A stretch of 60,751 nt of DNA, from contig DATFYM010000184.1 of the NCBI GenBank assembly GCA_035315065.1, positions 1 through 60,751 on the forward strand. Direction: 5' to 3'. Under the pieces are notes generated by a model that was given only the letters and a program-made list of their open reading frames with translations, searched no databases and was not told the origin of the DNA. This DNA is from DATFYM01 sp035315065 (lineage in GTDB: Bacteria > Acidobacteriota > Terriglobia > UBA7540). The translations under genes and the position numbers were made by a program. This document shows positions 17,962-26,274 of this stretch, one piece after another. Position 1 is the first letter of the stretch, and each line of letters begins with the position of its first letter.

Positions 17962-18708
17962 TCACGCTTGGCGCATAACTTGTTTCTTTCTCGCCCGAAC
18001 GATTCTTAGAAGCATAGGAGCCAAAAGGAACGACAGAGAACGAGTGGCCTCCAGTCCTTGTTCGGTAAATGTCGCGGCATATTCCTGCGTATACATGAAA
18101 TCGGAGATGAGTGCGACGCCGCCCGGTCTTAATACGCGTACTATCTCGCGACACGCCGCGGCGCGGCCTTCGCGGCTATCGATGTTGTGGAGGCAGAGAT
18201 TGGAGAGGACATAATCAAACGAGTTCTCCGCAAACGGCAGATGTTGAGCGTCCGCGTCTTTGATCTCTACCTTGTCTCTGACACCTTCAATTTCAGCATT
18301 CCGCAGGGTTGCCTCGGCGCTGTTGCCGCTCAAATCCGTTCGACTCCAAATATCAACTCCGAAACTTCTTCCCCCAGTCAGTCGCTTGGCGGCACCGATC
18401 ATCAGCAAACCACGGCCGATGCCAATATCCAGCACCTGCTCATTGCCTTTCCAAGAAAGCATGTTGAGCATTCTGTCGCGGTGGCGGAATCTCTCAACCT
18501 TAACATAAATGACCATCAGCACGATCAGAATCAGGCCGGCGGGAAGCAAGTTGAAAATAATGGTGGCGATGATTCTGGCCGTTTGATTCGAGGATTCCCG
18601 CAGGAGGACCCCAACCGCCAATCCCAAGATCACCGCGATTAGCACCGCGAGCCCAATGCCGGGAGCATCGATGCCATAATCCGGCTTATTTTGTTGCCTG
18701 GCCCTCAT
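17962..18708 (-). CDS. Membrane-anchored class I SAM methyltransferase (copy 2)
   Basis: 248 residues, mostly identical to copy 1 at 14193-14927 along the whole length, including the two anchor helices and the block YGIDAPGIGLAVL. Motif I here is LDIGIGRGLLMIG, with Ile replacing the Thr of copy 1; FDYVLSNLCLHNIDS is unchanged. The duplicates lie 3 kb apart in the same direction with a decayed SpoIIE gene and a membrane protein between them. Substrate unknown, presumably a membrane component. The second copy may have diverged in specificity. Confidence 0.85.
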   Translation of the reverse strand: MRARQQNKPDYGIDAPGIGLAVLIAVILGLAVGVLLRESSNQTARIIATIIFNLLPAGLILIVLMVIYVKVERFRHRDRMLNMLSWKGNEQVLDIGIGRGLLMIGAAKRLTGGRSFGVDIWSRTDLSGNSAEATLRNAEIEGVRDKVEIKDADAQHLPFAENSFDYVLSNLCLHNIDSREGRAAACREIVRVLRPGGVALISDFMYTQEYAATFTEQGLEATRSLSFLLAPMLLRIVRARKKQVMRQA

Positions 18709-18746
18709 CAGCGAGTGTCAGGACGCCTCGGGAGCTGGGGTGGGTG

Positions 18747-19118
18747 TCAGAGCTTCTGCAGGGCTTCCATCAAGGCCTCTACTTTCTCATCTACTTTGTT
18801 GGCGATCCGCTGCGCGAGTTTGTAGAGAGGCCACAATCCGCCCTTGACTTCCCTCGAGTGAACTTCCCACAGAGTTTTCCCCTTCGAATCAAGCAAACAA
18901 AGAACAGGCACGTCGTAGCTCTCTGGCTGGCCGTAGGGGTCGAAGTCCACAACACTTTCCAGGGTCAGTCGGAGGGTCGTGTCGCCGCCGACACTGGCTA
19001 TGAATGTGTTCTCGTTTGCGGTTGCCTGCCAGCCAATTCTCCCAGCCTTTGTCTTTTCGACGAGTGCCGTCGTCAACGGGTTGGCGTCGATCTCTTGCTT
19101 GAGCGCTACGTCGGTCAT
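18747..19118 (-). CDS. Hypothetical protein, 123 residues
   Basis: No signal peptide or membrane helix. The middle has a beta-rich pattern (FIASVGGDTTLRLTLESV, VPVLCLLDSKGKTLWEVH) followed by a C-terminal helix (LYKLAQRIANKVDEKVEAL). I do not recognise the family. Its ATG overlaps the stop codon of the upstream gene by four bases (ATGA), so the two are co-translated and probably act together. The next gene downstream is methyltransferase copy 2, about 40 bases away. Confidence 0.75.
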   Translation of the reverse strand: MTDVALKQEIDANPLTTALVEKTKAGRIGWQATANENTFIASVGGDTTLRLTLESVVDFDPYGQPESYDVPVLCLLDSKGKTLWEVHSREVKGGLWPLYKLAQRIANKVDEKVEALMEALQKL

Positions 19119-19594
19119 GGCTTGCCTCCAACTTCAACTTGCCCTTTTATTGTACCCAGATTCTCCCTCATCGTGACAGAACTTGTCTGGCAGACTTTGA
19201 TCAGGGTCTGCTTCTGTTTTGGCGTGAGGGGTGCGCCCTTGGCTCGACCAATCTGTTCCTCAATGATTTGAAGCTGAGTTCTCACATCCAACAACTCGTT
19301 CTTGCGCTCAACACTGAGGTAGATACCACGACGGTAAGGGATCTCGCTCAATGCTGAAGTCAAACCGTGAGCCACGCGGGCAGCTTCCGCGAACCGATCA
19401 TGCGTGATCAAGTCCAGCAGTTGGTCCATGTCGTTGCACGCCAACTGAAACTCGTCGGCCACAGTACGGATAAAGACGGCATCACGTGCTTCTTTGGCCG
19501 CCGTGGCCGCCGAGGTAGCCTTAATAAAAGCCGCTATGCTGAATACCAGTCCAAGGATGCTGGCCAATTGGGCGATCAAGTCGAACAAGGCCAT
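19115..19594 (-). CDS. Hypothetical protein with N-terminal membrane helix
   Basis: 159 residues. One hydrophobic helix near the N-terminus (LIAQLASILGLVFSIAAFI) is followed by a soluble helical domain of about 130 residues. It resembles small single-pass proteins found with unknown partners, but I cannot name a family. It overlaps the downstream 123-residue gene by four bases. The pair may form a membrane-tethered complex (inference). Confidence 0.75.
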   Translation of the reverse strand: MALFDLIAQLASILGLVFSIAAFIKATSAATAAKEARDAVFIRTVADEFQLACNDMDQLLDLITHDRFAEAARVAHGLTSALSEIPYRRGIYLSVERKNELLDVRTQLQIIEEQIGRAKGAPLTPKQKQTLIKVCQTSSVTMRENLGTIKGQVEVGGKP

Positions 19595-19653
19595 GGGAAG
19601 CCATTAACGCCAACACTTATCATATCGAACCGCGAAACAACGCAACTTTGACC

Positions 19654-20574
19654 TTAGTTCCGCACGCGCCCGGTGGTGCGCGAAGCTGAATCCGAGATAG
19701 TCGAGTCCGAGGGCAAGGGCCCCAGGGTGTCGGACTCGTTCTGGGCCGTCTCGAAAATGTCCTCCACTTGCTTTACCGTGTCCTCGGTCTGTTCGACGCT
19801 TTGAAGCAGGCCCTCCAGTTGCCCGCTCACTTGCTGAGGGTCCCGCATGGTCACCGACTGGTCGCGGATCAACTCCAGGCCATCCTCAATCGCCGCGCAC
19901 TGCGCTTCGATCACCTGGCGGTTCTCGCGGATTTTCTCGAACTTTTCCGCCCGCTTGGTCAAGATTTCGATTCGCTGCTGGTTGATCTCCTTAACCTTGG
20001 GAGTGTCCGTGGGCAGCTTCTGCTGCAACTGGTCGATCTCCCGCTTGATGGCTGTGGGATTGGTGTTGCGTAAATAATCGATGTGCTGCTGGTCCGCATA
20101 GAGGAGCCGCAGGTAAGCTTCCAGCATGCCTTGAAGCTTATCGTGCATCTGGCCCACCAGCATTTGTGAAGCCGACGACAACGAGCTGTAGTTGGTGTCG
20201 ACTGCCTTGCATACGCTGACCAGTTGATCGTAGCGCGACTGGACGTCCGTCGGGAGTTGCTTCCACATCTCGCTGATCTTGAGTTCGTGCGACTTCTTTT
20301 CCTCCGCAAACCGCCAGGATCGCACGAGACGCTGGAAGCGTTTGTTGTGCGGGATCACGCTGAGGTAGATCAGCTCCAGGCCGCCGACCAAAATCAGCGG
20401 CAGGGCGCTGGCGGAGAGTGCGGCGAAAACCACCGTGCCCCCGAGGGCGATCAGGTTGTACTGCCAGTGGAACGCCGCTTTGATGAAGTCGGACGGGCCG
20501 GGCTCGGACCGCCCGGCGCCAGATAGAGAAGACAGCGAGGATTCGCGTACCCGGTCGCCACTCTCGTCAGGCAT
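19654..20574 (-). CDS. Membrane-anchored coiled-coil protein, end of PspA/ABC cluster
   Basis: 306 residues from ATG 20574, which overlaps the stop of the ATPase gene (TGATG). Starting further upstream would only read the ATPase gene in another frame. A hydrophobic hairpin (about residues 37-75: NLIALGGTVVFAALSASAL, LILVGGLELIYLSVI) is followed by about 200 residues of long helices rich in Q, E, K and L, ending in a serine-rich tail. I do not recognise the family for certain; the shape is like coiled-coil partners encoded beside PspA or TelA-type genes. Translational coupling to an ABC ATPase suggests it works with that transporter. Confidence 0.7.
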   Translation of the reverse strand: MPDESGDRVRESSLSSLSGAGRSEPGPSDFIKAAFHWQYNLIALGGTVVFAALSASALPLILVGGLELIYLSVIPHNKRFQRLVRSWRFAEEKKSHELKISEMWKQLPTDVQSRYDQLVSVCKAVDTNYSSLSSASQMLVGQMHDKLQGMLEAYLRLLYADQQHIDYLRNTNPTAIKREIDQLQQKLPTDTPKVKEINQQRIEILTKRAEKFEKIRENRQVIEAQCAAIEDGLELIRDQSVTMRDPQQVSGQLEGLLQSVEQTEDTVKQVEDIFETAQNESDTLGPLPSDSTISDSASRTTGRVRN

Positions 20575-21395
20575 CAGACACTCACTCGCACTTGGCCGCG
20601 TCCGGGAGCGCGCCGCAGGCAGGACAGAGCATAGGCCTGAAGGTCGTGAAACTCCTGCGTCTGCTTCACTGCCGGATCGCGCGGGCGGCCGAACGGTACC
20701 GGCACGTCCTCCGCTATAGTACCCGGTCTCCCGCTGAGAATAAAGATGCGGTCGGCGAGATAGATGGCTTCCTCCACATCGTGGGTCACAAACAGGATGG
20801 TACACGCGGTCTCGTCCCAAATCTGGAGCAACAGCGACTGCATGTCGCTGCGCGTCTGGGCATCGAGTGCGCCGAAGGGTTCGTCCATCAAAATCACTTC
20901 CGGCTTCACCGCCAGCGTGCGCGCGATGGCCAGCCGCTGCTGCATTCCACCCGAGAGCTTGTCCGGATAGGACTTCTCGAATCCCTTGAGGCCCACCGCG
21001 TCGATCAAGTGGCCGACCGTCTGGGCGATGTCGGCAGGCCGAGCGCCGTTGATCTTCATGCCGTAGCCTACGTTCTCGGCCACGGTCAGCCAGGGGAATG
21101 AGGTGTACTTCTGGAAGACCATGCCCCGGTCGCGGCCCGGACCAGTCACGGGGTGCCCGTCTACGAGTACCTCGCCCGTATCGGGAGTGTCCAAGCCGGC
21201 GATCAGGCGCAGAATCGTCGACTTGCCGCAACCGGACGGCCCCAGCAGTACGCGGAACTCGCCCACGTCCTTGCCTTCGGGCGAGCAGGCGTCTTCAACC
21301 TCGAAGTTGACGTCGCGTAAGGCTTCGGTCTTCTCACCCTCGGGGCTGAGGAACGTGCGACCGACTTTATGCAAGCTGACTTTAATTTTGGGCAT
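20574..21395 (-). CDS. ABC transporter ATP-binding protein, nitrate/sulfonate/taurine type
   Basis: 273 residues. Walker A LLGPSGCGKST, Q-loop MVFQKYTSFPWLTV, signature LSGGMQQRLAIARTLAV, Walker B VILMDEPFGALD and the H-loop FVTHDVEEA are all present. The sequence is closest to the SsuB/TauB/NrtD group. A stretch rich in Glu and Ser (EDACSPEGKDVGEF) inserted before Walker A is unusual. It partners the permease encoded upstream and the two binding proteins. The operon context with PspA suggests the transporter serves an envelope function (inference). Confidence 0.92.
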   Translation of the reverse strand: MPKIKVSLHKVGRTFLSPEGEKTEALRDVNFEVEDACSPEGKDVGEFRVLLGPSGCGKSTILRLIAGLDTPDTGEVLVDGHPVTGPGRDRGMVFQKYTSFPWLTVAENVGYGMKINGARPADIAQTVGHLIDAVGLKGFEKSYPDKLSGGMQQRLAIARTLAVKPEVILMDEPFGALDAQTRSDMQSLLLQIWDETACTILFVTHDVEEAIYLADRIFILSGRPGTIAEDVPVPFGRPRDPAVKQTQEFHDLQAYALSCLRRAPGRGQVRVSV

Positions 21396-21408
21396 GGTTC
21401 TTATAGAT

Positions 21409-21625
21409 AAGGGTAAAGGGTGAAGGGTGAAGGGTGAAGGGTAAACGATGAAAAGAGGGTCGATTGATCCCTTCGATCCTGTTCTTACCCTTTACGCGTT
21501 TCCGTGACCCCGTCGAAGGTCTTGTTTTACCCTTTACCCTTTACCCTTTACCCTTTACCCTTCCCCTTCCCCTTTTACCTGCCTACTGCTTACTGCCGAC
21601 TGCCGACTCCTGACCGCCGATTGCC
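21409..21625. repeat. Two nested heptamer arrays (GGGTAAA and CTGCCGA units)
   Basis: The left arm is AAGGGTGAAGGGTGAAGGGT and the right arm ACCCTTTACCCTTTACCC, an inverted pair with a 7-base unit and about 75 bases between. A second array (TACTGCTTACTGCCGACTGC) adjoins it and encodes the end and stop codon of the permease gene. Confidence 0.8.
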
Positions 21626-22458
21626 TTGTGCTTCACGCTCGCCCCCACGGCCGCCAAATGCTCTGCCGCCGGATGCACAACCTGGCGCCACGGAAATAGC
21701 CGGCGCTCCAGGAAAGTCAAAAAGGCGCGAAAGAGGAAGGCAGCGAAGCCGATGGCGATGATGCCGGCATAAACCCGCTCGAAGTCCATCACCTTGCGTG
21801 CGGCCTCCACCATATAGCCCACGCCCCTCCGGGCGTTGATCATTTCCGCCAGGATCACGTAGGTCCAGCCAATATCGTAGAGAATGCGGAACGATCCGAA
21901 GATGCCGGGGAACGAGGCTCGGAAAATCAGCCATAGCACGTGCCGCCGCTTGGCGCCAAGCGTGTAAGCCGTCTCCAGCAGGCTATCGTCCACGCGGTCG
22001 GCCTCCTCCACCACCACGGCCAGCAAGTAAAAGAACATGCCGAACCAGAGGAAAGCCACCTTCTCGGTTTCATCGATGCCGAACAAACCGATGAAGGCCG
22101 GCAGGAAGGCGGTGATCGGCATGGCCCGCATCGGCGCCGCCACCGGGTTTACGAGGTCATGTACCCAGCGGAAGCTGGACATGAAAATGCCGAGCGGAAT
22201 GGCGATGCACGCGCACCAGAAGAAGGCCTGGGCAATACGCCACCAACTTTGCGCCACGTTGTCCAGCAGGTTGTAATCCGTCCACAAGCGGCCGAAAGCG
22301 CGAATGACCCCGCCGGGGCGAGGCAGCGCAAAAGGAGGAAGAATGTCCCAGTGGGTCAGCAAGATCCAGGCGAGGACGATCACGCCCCAGGCTAGAAACG
22401 CCAGCGTCAGCCGCAGGCGGGCAGAGGTCTCTCCACGTATTTGAAAGAGGTTGGACAT
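21583..22458 (-). CDS. ABC transporter permease, nitrate/sulfonate/taurine type
   Basis: 291 residues from ATG 22458 (MSNLFQIRGETSARL); the frame upstream reads a repeat. Six or so membrane helices and the EAA loop (ETAYTLGAKRRHVLWLIFRA) identify a BPD-type permease of the SsuC/TauC group. It forms the membrane channel with the ATPase encoded downstream. The C-terminal residues (GGQESAVGSKQ) and the stop codon are encoded by a CTGCCGA heptamer array, so the true C-terminus was probably replaced. Confidence 0.9.
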   Translation of the reverse strand: MSNLFQIRGETSARLRLTLAFLAWGVIVLAWILLTHWDILPPFALPRPGGVIRAFGRLWTDYNLLDNVAQSWWRIAQAFFWCACIAIPLGIFMSSFRWVHDLVNPVAAPMRAMPITAFLPAFIGLFGIDETEKVAFLWFGMFFYLLAVVVEEADRVDDSLLETAYTLGAKRRHVLWLIFRASFPGIFGSFRILYDIGWTYVILAEMINARRGVGYMVEAARKVMDFERVYAGIIAIGFAAFLFRAFLTFLERRLFPWRQVVHPAAEHLAAVGASVKHKAIGGQESAVGSKQ

Positions 22459-22463
22459 TCTTG

Positions 22464-22562
22464 AGAAAGTCGACAGTCGAAAGTCAAAAGTTAAGAGTAA
22501 AAACAAACTCCTGACTTCTTCTTACTTTCGACTTTCGACTTTCAACTTTCGACTTTCGACTC
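22464..22562. repeat. Inverted repeat with CGACTTT arms
   Basis: The left arm carries AAGTCGACAGTCGAAAGTC, and the right arm is TTCGACTTTCGACTTTCAAC followed by more units. Unit length is 7. It lies 18 bases after the stop codon of the OmpA-fused binding protein and just before the permease start. Confidence 0.8.
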
Positions 22563-22579
22563 CTGCCGACCATCGCCAA

Positions 22580-24151
22580 TCAAGCTCCGGGGTTGGGATA
22601 AACCTTGATGTCAGTACGCCGGTTTTTCTCCCGGCCTTCGCGAGTGTCGTTGGTGTCCACAGGGTTGTCGGGGCCATTTCCTTTGGTGCGCATGCGGCTT
22701 GCCGGGTAGCCGTACTTCTCCATCAAGTAGCTTTTCACGCCTTCCGCACGCTGCCGCGAGAGGCCTAGGTTGACTTCTCGGGTGCCGGTGGAATCCGTGT
22801 TGCCTTCGATATCCACCACCGTATTGCCGTAGGCACGCATGAACTCGCCGATCTCATCCACCACCGCGCGCGAGTCCACGCTCATCCTCGCCGAGTTCGA
22901 CTCGAAGTAAATCGAGCGGCGCTGGGTGGCGATGGGCACCGCGCCTGCGGACGGGGCCTTGTACTCGATCGGCGCTTCCGTGGAGGTCTCGGAGAATTGC
23001 CCGGTCAAGGCCGCGATATAGCGCCGGTCCACGGAAGCCTCGGGATCGGCAATGTGATTGATCAGCCGCTCCTCGCGGTACATCTCCTGCGCCATCTTGA
23101 AAATGTTGTCGTAGTCGGACCCGCCGCTGGGCGCGCCGAAGAAGCTGACGTTGTCGGCATAGTCGGACAGCCGCACGCCTCCCAACATGGTCTTGGCCAG
23201 ATCGGTGGGAATGTTGAAGTCCTGAATAGTGCCGATCAGCGTGTAGGCGCGATTGGGTTGCGACTTGATGAACTCCACTCCCTGGAGCCATCCCTGCGCC
23301 AGTTTGATCACGGTCTGCGGATTCTGGGCGGCGAATTTGTCGCTGACTACCAAAATGTCGGCAATCAGCCGGTTGGCCACCTTCGTATCGTAGATCTTCC
23401 TGGCGCCGGGCCGCTTGCTGACTGCGTCGCTCATGTCCGGGTCCCAGGCCACCGCGGCATCCACCTTCTGCTGCGCGAACAAGGTGGCGGGCTCGATCCC
23501 GTCCTTGGTATGAACGGCGTTGGCAAAGATCTCGTTGCGTTGTTCAGTGGAGAGACCCGACTCCTTCAGCCCGTTCCACAGCAGGAAGTGCGAGGGAGTA
23601 TACGGCGCGAAGGCTACCTTCTTCCCCGCCAGATCCTCCAGGCTGTTGATCCCCTGCCGGCCGATAAGCCCGTCCGCGCCGCGCGACCAGTCCACCATGT
23701 AAAACGCGTGCGCTCCCACCCCCTTGTCCTGAAACTGGCCGAAGTCTTTGGCCCAGACGTCGGCCGTGGTCAGCATCACATCAACGTTGCCGGTGGCCAG
23801 AGCCGCCGCGCCCTCCGTCCAGTCGTCGATGATCTTGAATGAGACCTTAAGCCCCTGCTTGTCGAAGATGGAGTCGGGCACCGTGTCGAGGCCGCCGTTG
23901 GCCACCAAGCCGCCGGCGCATCCCACCCAGATGTTGACGCGAACCTTGACTTGGTTCGATGGGGCGCTGCCCGAGGTCGGCAGTGGCTTGGAAGTGTCCA
24001 CCGGCGGCGCGTTTCCGGCAGACTGGCCGGCCGGAGCGTGCAAGTACTTCCCCACATTCAGCAGGCCATACTTGTTCAGGGCGTAACCGACCAGAACCAC
24101 CCCAACCAGAAAGATTAGAAACCAACCGCCCTTTTCGACTTTGACTGCCAT
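22580..24151 (-). CDS. Substrate-binding protein fused to an OmpA peptidoglycan-binding domain
   Basis: 523 residues. An N-terminal uncleaved-looking helix (GGWFLIFLVGVVLVGYAL) anchors it in the inner membrane, then a Pro/Ser linker. A periplasmic binding domain of the NMT1/NitT-TauT type spans about 70-390 (VRVNIWVGCAGGLVANGG, IIDDWTEGAAALATGNVDVM). The C-terminus (about 410-523) is an OmpA/MotB-like domain with FESNSARMS, EGNTDSTGTREVNLGLSRQR and NRRTDIKV. In the OmpA family this domain grips peptidoglycan. The protein could therefore link the transporter to the cell wall. The binding domain is a close paralogue of the next gene's product. Confidence 0.9.
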   Translation of the reverse strand: MAVKVEKGGWFLIFLVGVVLVGYALNKYGLLNVGKYLHAPAGQSAGNAPPVDTSKPLPTSGSAPSNQVKVRVNIWVGCAGGLVANGGLDTVPDSIFDKQGLKVSFKIIDDWTEGAAALATGNVDVMLTTADVWAKDFGQFQDKGVGAHAFYMVDWSRGADGLIGRQGINSLEDLAGKKVAFAPYTPSHFLLWNGLKESGLSTEQRNEIFANAVHTKDGIEPATLFAQQKVDAAVAWDPDMSDAVSKRPGARKIYDTKVANRLIADILVVSDKFAAQNPQTVIKLAQGWLQGVEFIKSQPNRAYTLIGTIQDFNIPTDLAKTMLGGVRLSDYADNVSFFGAPSGGSDYDNIFKMAQEMYREERLINHIADPEASVDRRYIAALTGQFSETSTEAPIEYKAPSAGAVPIATQRRSIYFESNSARMSVDSRAVVDEIGEFMRAYGNTVVDIEGNTDSTGTREVNLGLSRQRAEGVKSYLMEKYGYPASRMRTKGNGPDNPVDTNDTREGREKNRRTDIKVYPNPGA

Positions 24152-24190
24152 GATTTCCCCCGTTCCAAGGGATTGTAAATTGAAGGAGCC

Positions 24191-24284
24191 TTCAGCTATC
24201 AGCCGTCAGCACTCAGCAAACAAAACGTCAATCTTAGGCCGCGCGCTGATGACTGAGAGCTGAGAGCTGATAGCTGAAAGCTCA
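24191..24284. repeat. Inverted repeat with AGCTGATAGCTGAAA-type arms
   Basis: The left arm is TTCAGCTATCAGCCGTCAGC and the right arm GAGAGCTGATAGCTGAAAGC. Units are 7-8 bases. The right arm reaches the stop codon of the second binding-protein gene. Confidence 0.8.
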
Positions 24285-25337
24285 TTTCAACCCACCCACC
24301 ACCTTGCGGTCGACGCTCGATTCCGGGTCGGAGGCAGCACCCTTCAGCACTCCCGTTTCGCGGTACATCTCCTGGGCGCTCTTGAAGATCCTGATGTAAT
24401 CGGAAGCCGCGCCCGCCGAGCCGAAGAACGCTTTGTTTTCATCCGCATCGGCCAGCACAACTCCATCAAGCATGGTCTTGGCCAAATCGGTGGGAATGTT
24501 GAAGTCCTTGATCGCGCCAATCAGCGTATAGGCTCGATCCGGCTGCGACTTGATGAACCCAACGCCTTCGAGCCACCCCTGGGCGAACTTGGCCACCGTT
24601 TGCGGATTCTGTGCCGCGAAGCGGTCGCTCACCACCAGGATGTCGGCGATCAACCGGTTGGCTTGATGCGTGTCGTAGATCTTTCGCGATCCCGCGCGCT
24701 TCGCAACGGCATCGCTCATGTCGGGGTCCCAGGCGACGGCGGCATCCACCTTCTGCTGAGCAAAGAGTGTGGCGGGCTCGATGCCATCCTTGGTATGAAT
24801 TCCGTTGTCGAAGATCGCGTCCCGCTGCGGTGCGCTGAGCCCCGATTCTCTCAAGCCGGTCCACAGCAGGAAATGCGAGGGCGTATAAGGTGCGAAGGCC
24901 ACTCTCTTTCCCGCCAGGTCCTTCAAGCCATTGATGCCGTGGGCGGCGATGACCCCGTCGGCGCCGCGCGACCAATCCACCATGAAGAACCCGCGGGCGC
25001 CAAAACCCCGCGCTTTGAACTGGGCATAGTCCTTGGCCCACACGTCAGCCGTCGTGAGCATCACGTCAACGTTGTTGGTGGCCAGCGCTGCTGCGCCCTC
25101 GGTCCAATCATCGATGATCTTGAAGGAAACGTTCAGACCGTCCTGGGCGTATATGGAATCGGGCGCCGTGTCCAGGCCGCCGTTAGCCACTAGTCCGCCA
25201 ACGCAGCCTACCCAGATGTTCACCCGCACTCGGACCATCTTGGTTTCGGCGGCGAACCCCGCGGACCGGGCAGACACCAGGCAGAACGCGAGTCCGAGAA
25301 TCAGAGTCCGGGCTTTTGCAGTGAATGTACGGGGCAT
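24282..25337 (-). CDS. NitT/TauT-type substrate-binding protein, paralogue without OmpA domain
   Basis: 351 residues with a cleavable-type signal peptide (LILGLAFCLVSARSAGFAA). From residue 35 on, the sequence follows the binding domain of the OmpA-fused neighbour nearly residue for residue: VRVNIWVGCVGGLVANGG, MVDWSRGADGVI, FAPYTPSHFLLW, DAAVAWDPDMSDAVAKR. It is a tandem duplicate that differs by a free N-terminus and no wall-binding domain. One copy may be a soluble ligand catcher and the other a fixed receptor (inference). The ligand is unknown. The TGA stop abuts a repeat arm. Confidence 0.9.
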   Translation of the reverse strand: MPRTFTAKARTLILGLAFCLVSARSAGFAAETKMVRVRVNIWVGCVGGLVANGGLDTAPDSIYAQDGLNVSFKIIDDWTEGAAALATNNVDVMLTTADVWAKDYAQFKARGFGARGFFMVDWSRGADGVIAAHGINGLKDLAGKRVAFAPYTPSHFLLWTGLRESGLSAPQRDAIFDNGIHTKDGIEPATLFAQQKVDAAVAWDPDMSDAVAKRAGSRKIYDTHQANRLIADILVVSDRFAAQNPQTVAKFAQGWLEGVGFIKSQPDRAYTLIGAIKDFNIPTDLAKTMLDGVVLADADENKAFFGSAGAASDYIRIFKSAQEMYRETGVLKGAASDPESSVDRKVVGGLK

Positions 25338-25375
25338 GATCCCTCCGCGGCATTTTGGGTCGGCCTTGAGGCCTC

Positions 25376-25515
25376 TTAAGAAGGTGTGAAACTAAACCCA
25401 GAGGCACGGAGGTACAGGGAAGAGAATGAGCATCGCAACGAAGACGTCATTTGTTCCCCGACGTAACCCATTTTCTCTGCGCCTCTGTGTCTCTGTGCTG
25501 GAAGGTCTTCCGCAA
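25376..25515. repeat. Repeat with GAAGGTGTGAA end and CAGAG-unit palindrome
   Basis: GAAGGTGTGAAAC at the left matches the ends of the elements at 6671 and 38417. Inside, ACCCAGAGGCACGGAGGTAC pairs with CTGCGCCTCTGTGTCTCTGT. It ends just after the PspA gene. Confidence 0.7.
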
Positions 25516-25520
25516 TTGCT

Positions 25521-26252
25521 TCAGGAAGTCTTCTCCGCTTCTTTGGCGCCGATCGTCTTCTCTGCCGTCGCCGCTGACGGTTCCGGCGAAATCAGACCCA
25601 TTTCCACTTTGAACTGTTTCACCAATTCTCCGGCGCGGAGTTTTTCGGCCTCTTCTTCGATCTTCACTTTCTGTTGGTCCACGTTGCCCATCGCCATATC
25701 CATCCGGGCCTCGTTGACTGCCGTCATCTCCTCGATCTTGCGCACCATCTCATCGTGGGTCTGGCTGATGCCCGCCACGTCGAACTGCTCCATGGTGTCG
25801 GCCACCCTTTTCTGCCACTGGGCGCGATGGTAGTCGCGGATGGCGTTCAGAGCTTCCTGCGTCTTGCGTTCCTTCTCGCGGAGGAAGGCTTGCTTCACGG
25901 CCATGGCCTTCTCAAAGGCGGTGCGGGCGGTGGTCAACTGGCCCTGGGTGCGGGCCAGCGCGCCGCGCACCTGCTCCAGTTGCGTCGCGTAGGTGCCGGC
26001 AATATCGTCACGGCCGGCCTGGATGGCCGCCTTCACCTTGGCGGTGAGTTCGGCGACGTCGTTCTTGTATTTCGCCTCTTCGCGCTCCAGCAGGGTCACG
26101 TTCGCCTTCACCATGGCGATGCTTTCATTCATGCGCGGCACCTGATCGTTCATGTCGCGAATATTCTGCTCCAGAATCAACTCCGGGTCCTCGGCCGTGG
26201 AGATGAAAAAGCCGACAAACGACCGGATCATCCGCTGCAAGCGTCTGAACAT
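25521..26252 (-). CDS. pspA: PspA/IM30 family protein
   Basis: 243 residues, close to the family length. The amphipathic N-terminal helix (MFRRLQRMIRSFVGFF) is followed by the typical PspA core: EDPELILEQNIRDMNDQVPR, long helices with AKYKNDVAELTAK, then TMEQFDVAGISQTHDEMVRK and a final helix. PspA proteins bind stressed inner membrane and polymerise to keep it sealed. In classical phage-shock systems it is found with PspB/C/F, which are absent here. It sits instead with a chimeric relative, a coiled-coil protein and an ABC system. It lies 22 bases after the upstream gene. Confidence 0.93.
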   Translation of the reverse strand: MFRRLQRMIRSFVGFFISTAEDPELILEQNIRDMNDQVPRMNESIAMVKANVTLLEREEAKYKNDVAELTAKVKAAIQAGRDDIAGTYATQLEQVRGALARTQGQLTTARTAFEKAMAVKQAFLREKERKTQEALNAIRDYHRAQWQKRVADTMEQFDVAGISQTHDEMVRKIEEMTAVNEARMDMAMGNVDQQKVKIEEEAEKLRAGELVKQFKVEMGLISPEPSAATAEKTIGAKEAEKTS

Positions 26253-26274
26253 GGTTTATCCCCTTTTGCCGTGA

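Noticed and set aside
20575..21231. N-terminal extension of the membrane coiled-coil protein into the ATPase gene
   Set aside because: This part is the ATPase gene in another frame; a good start codon overlaps the ATPase stop.
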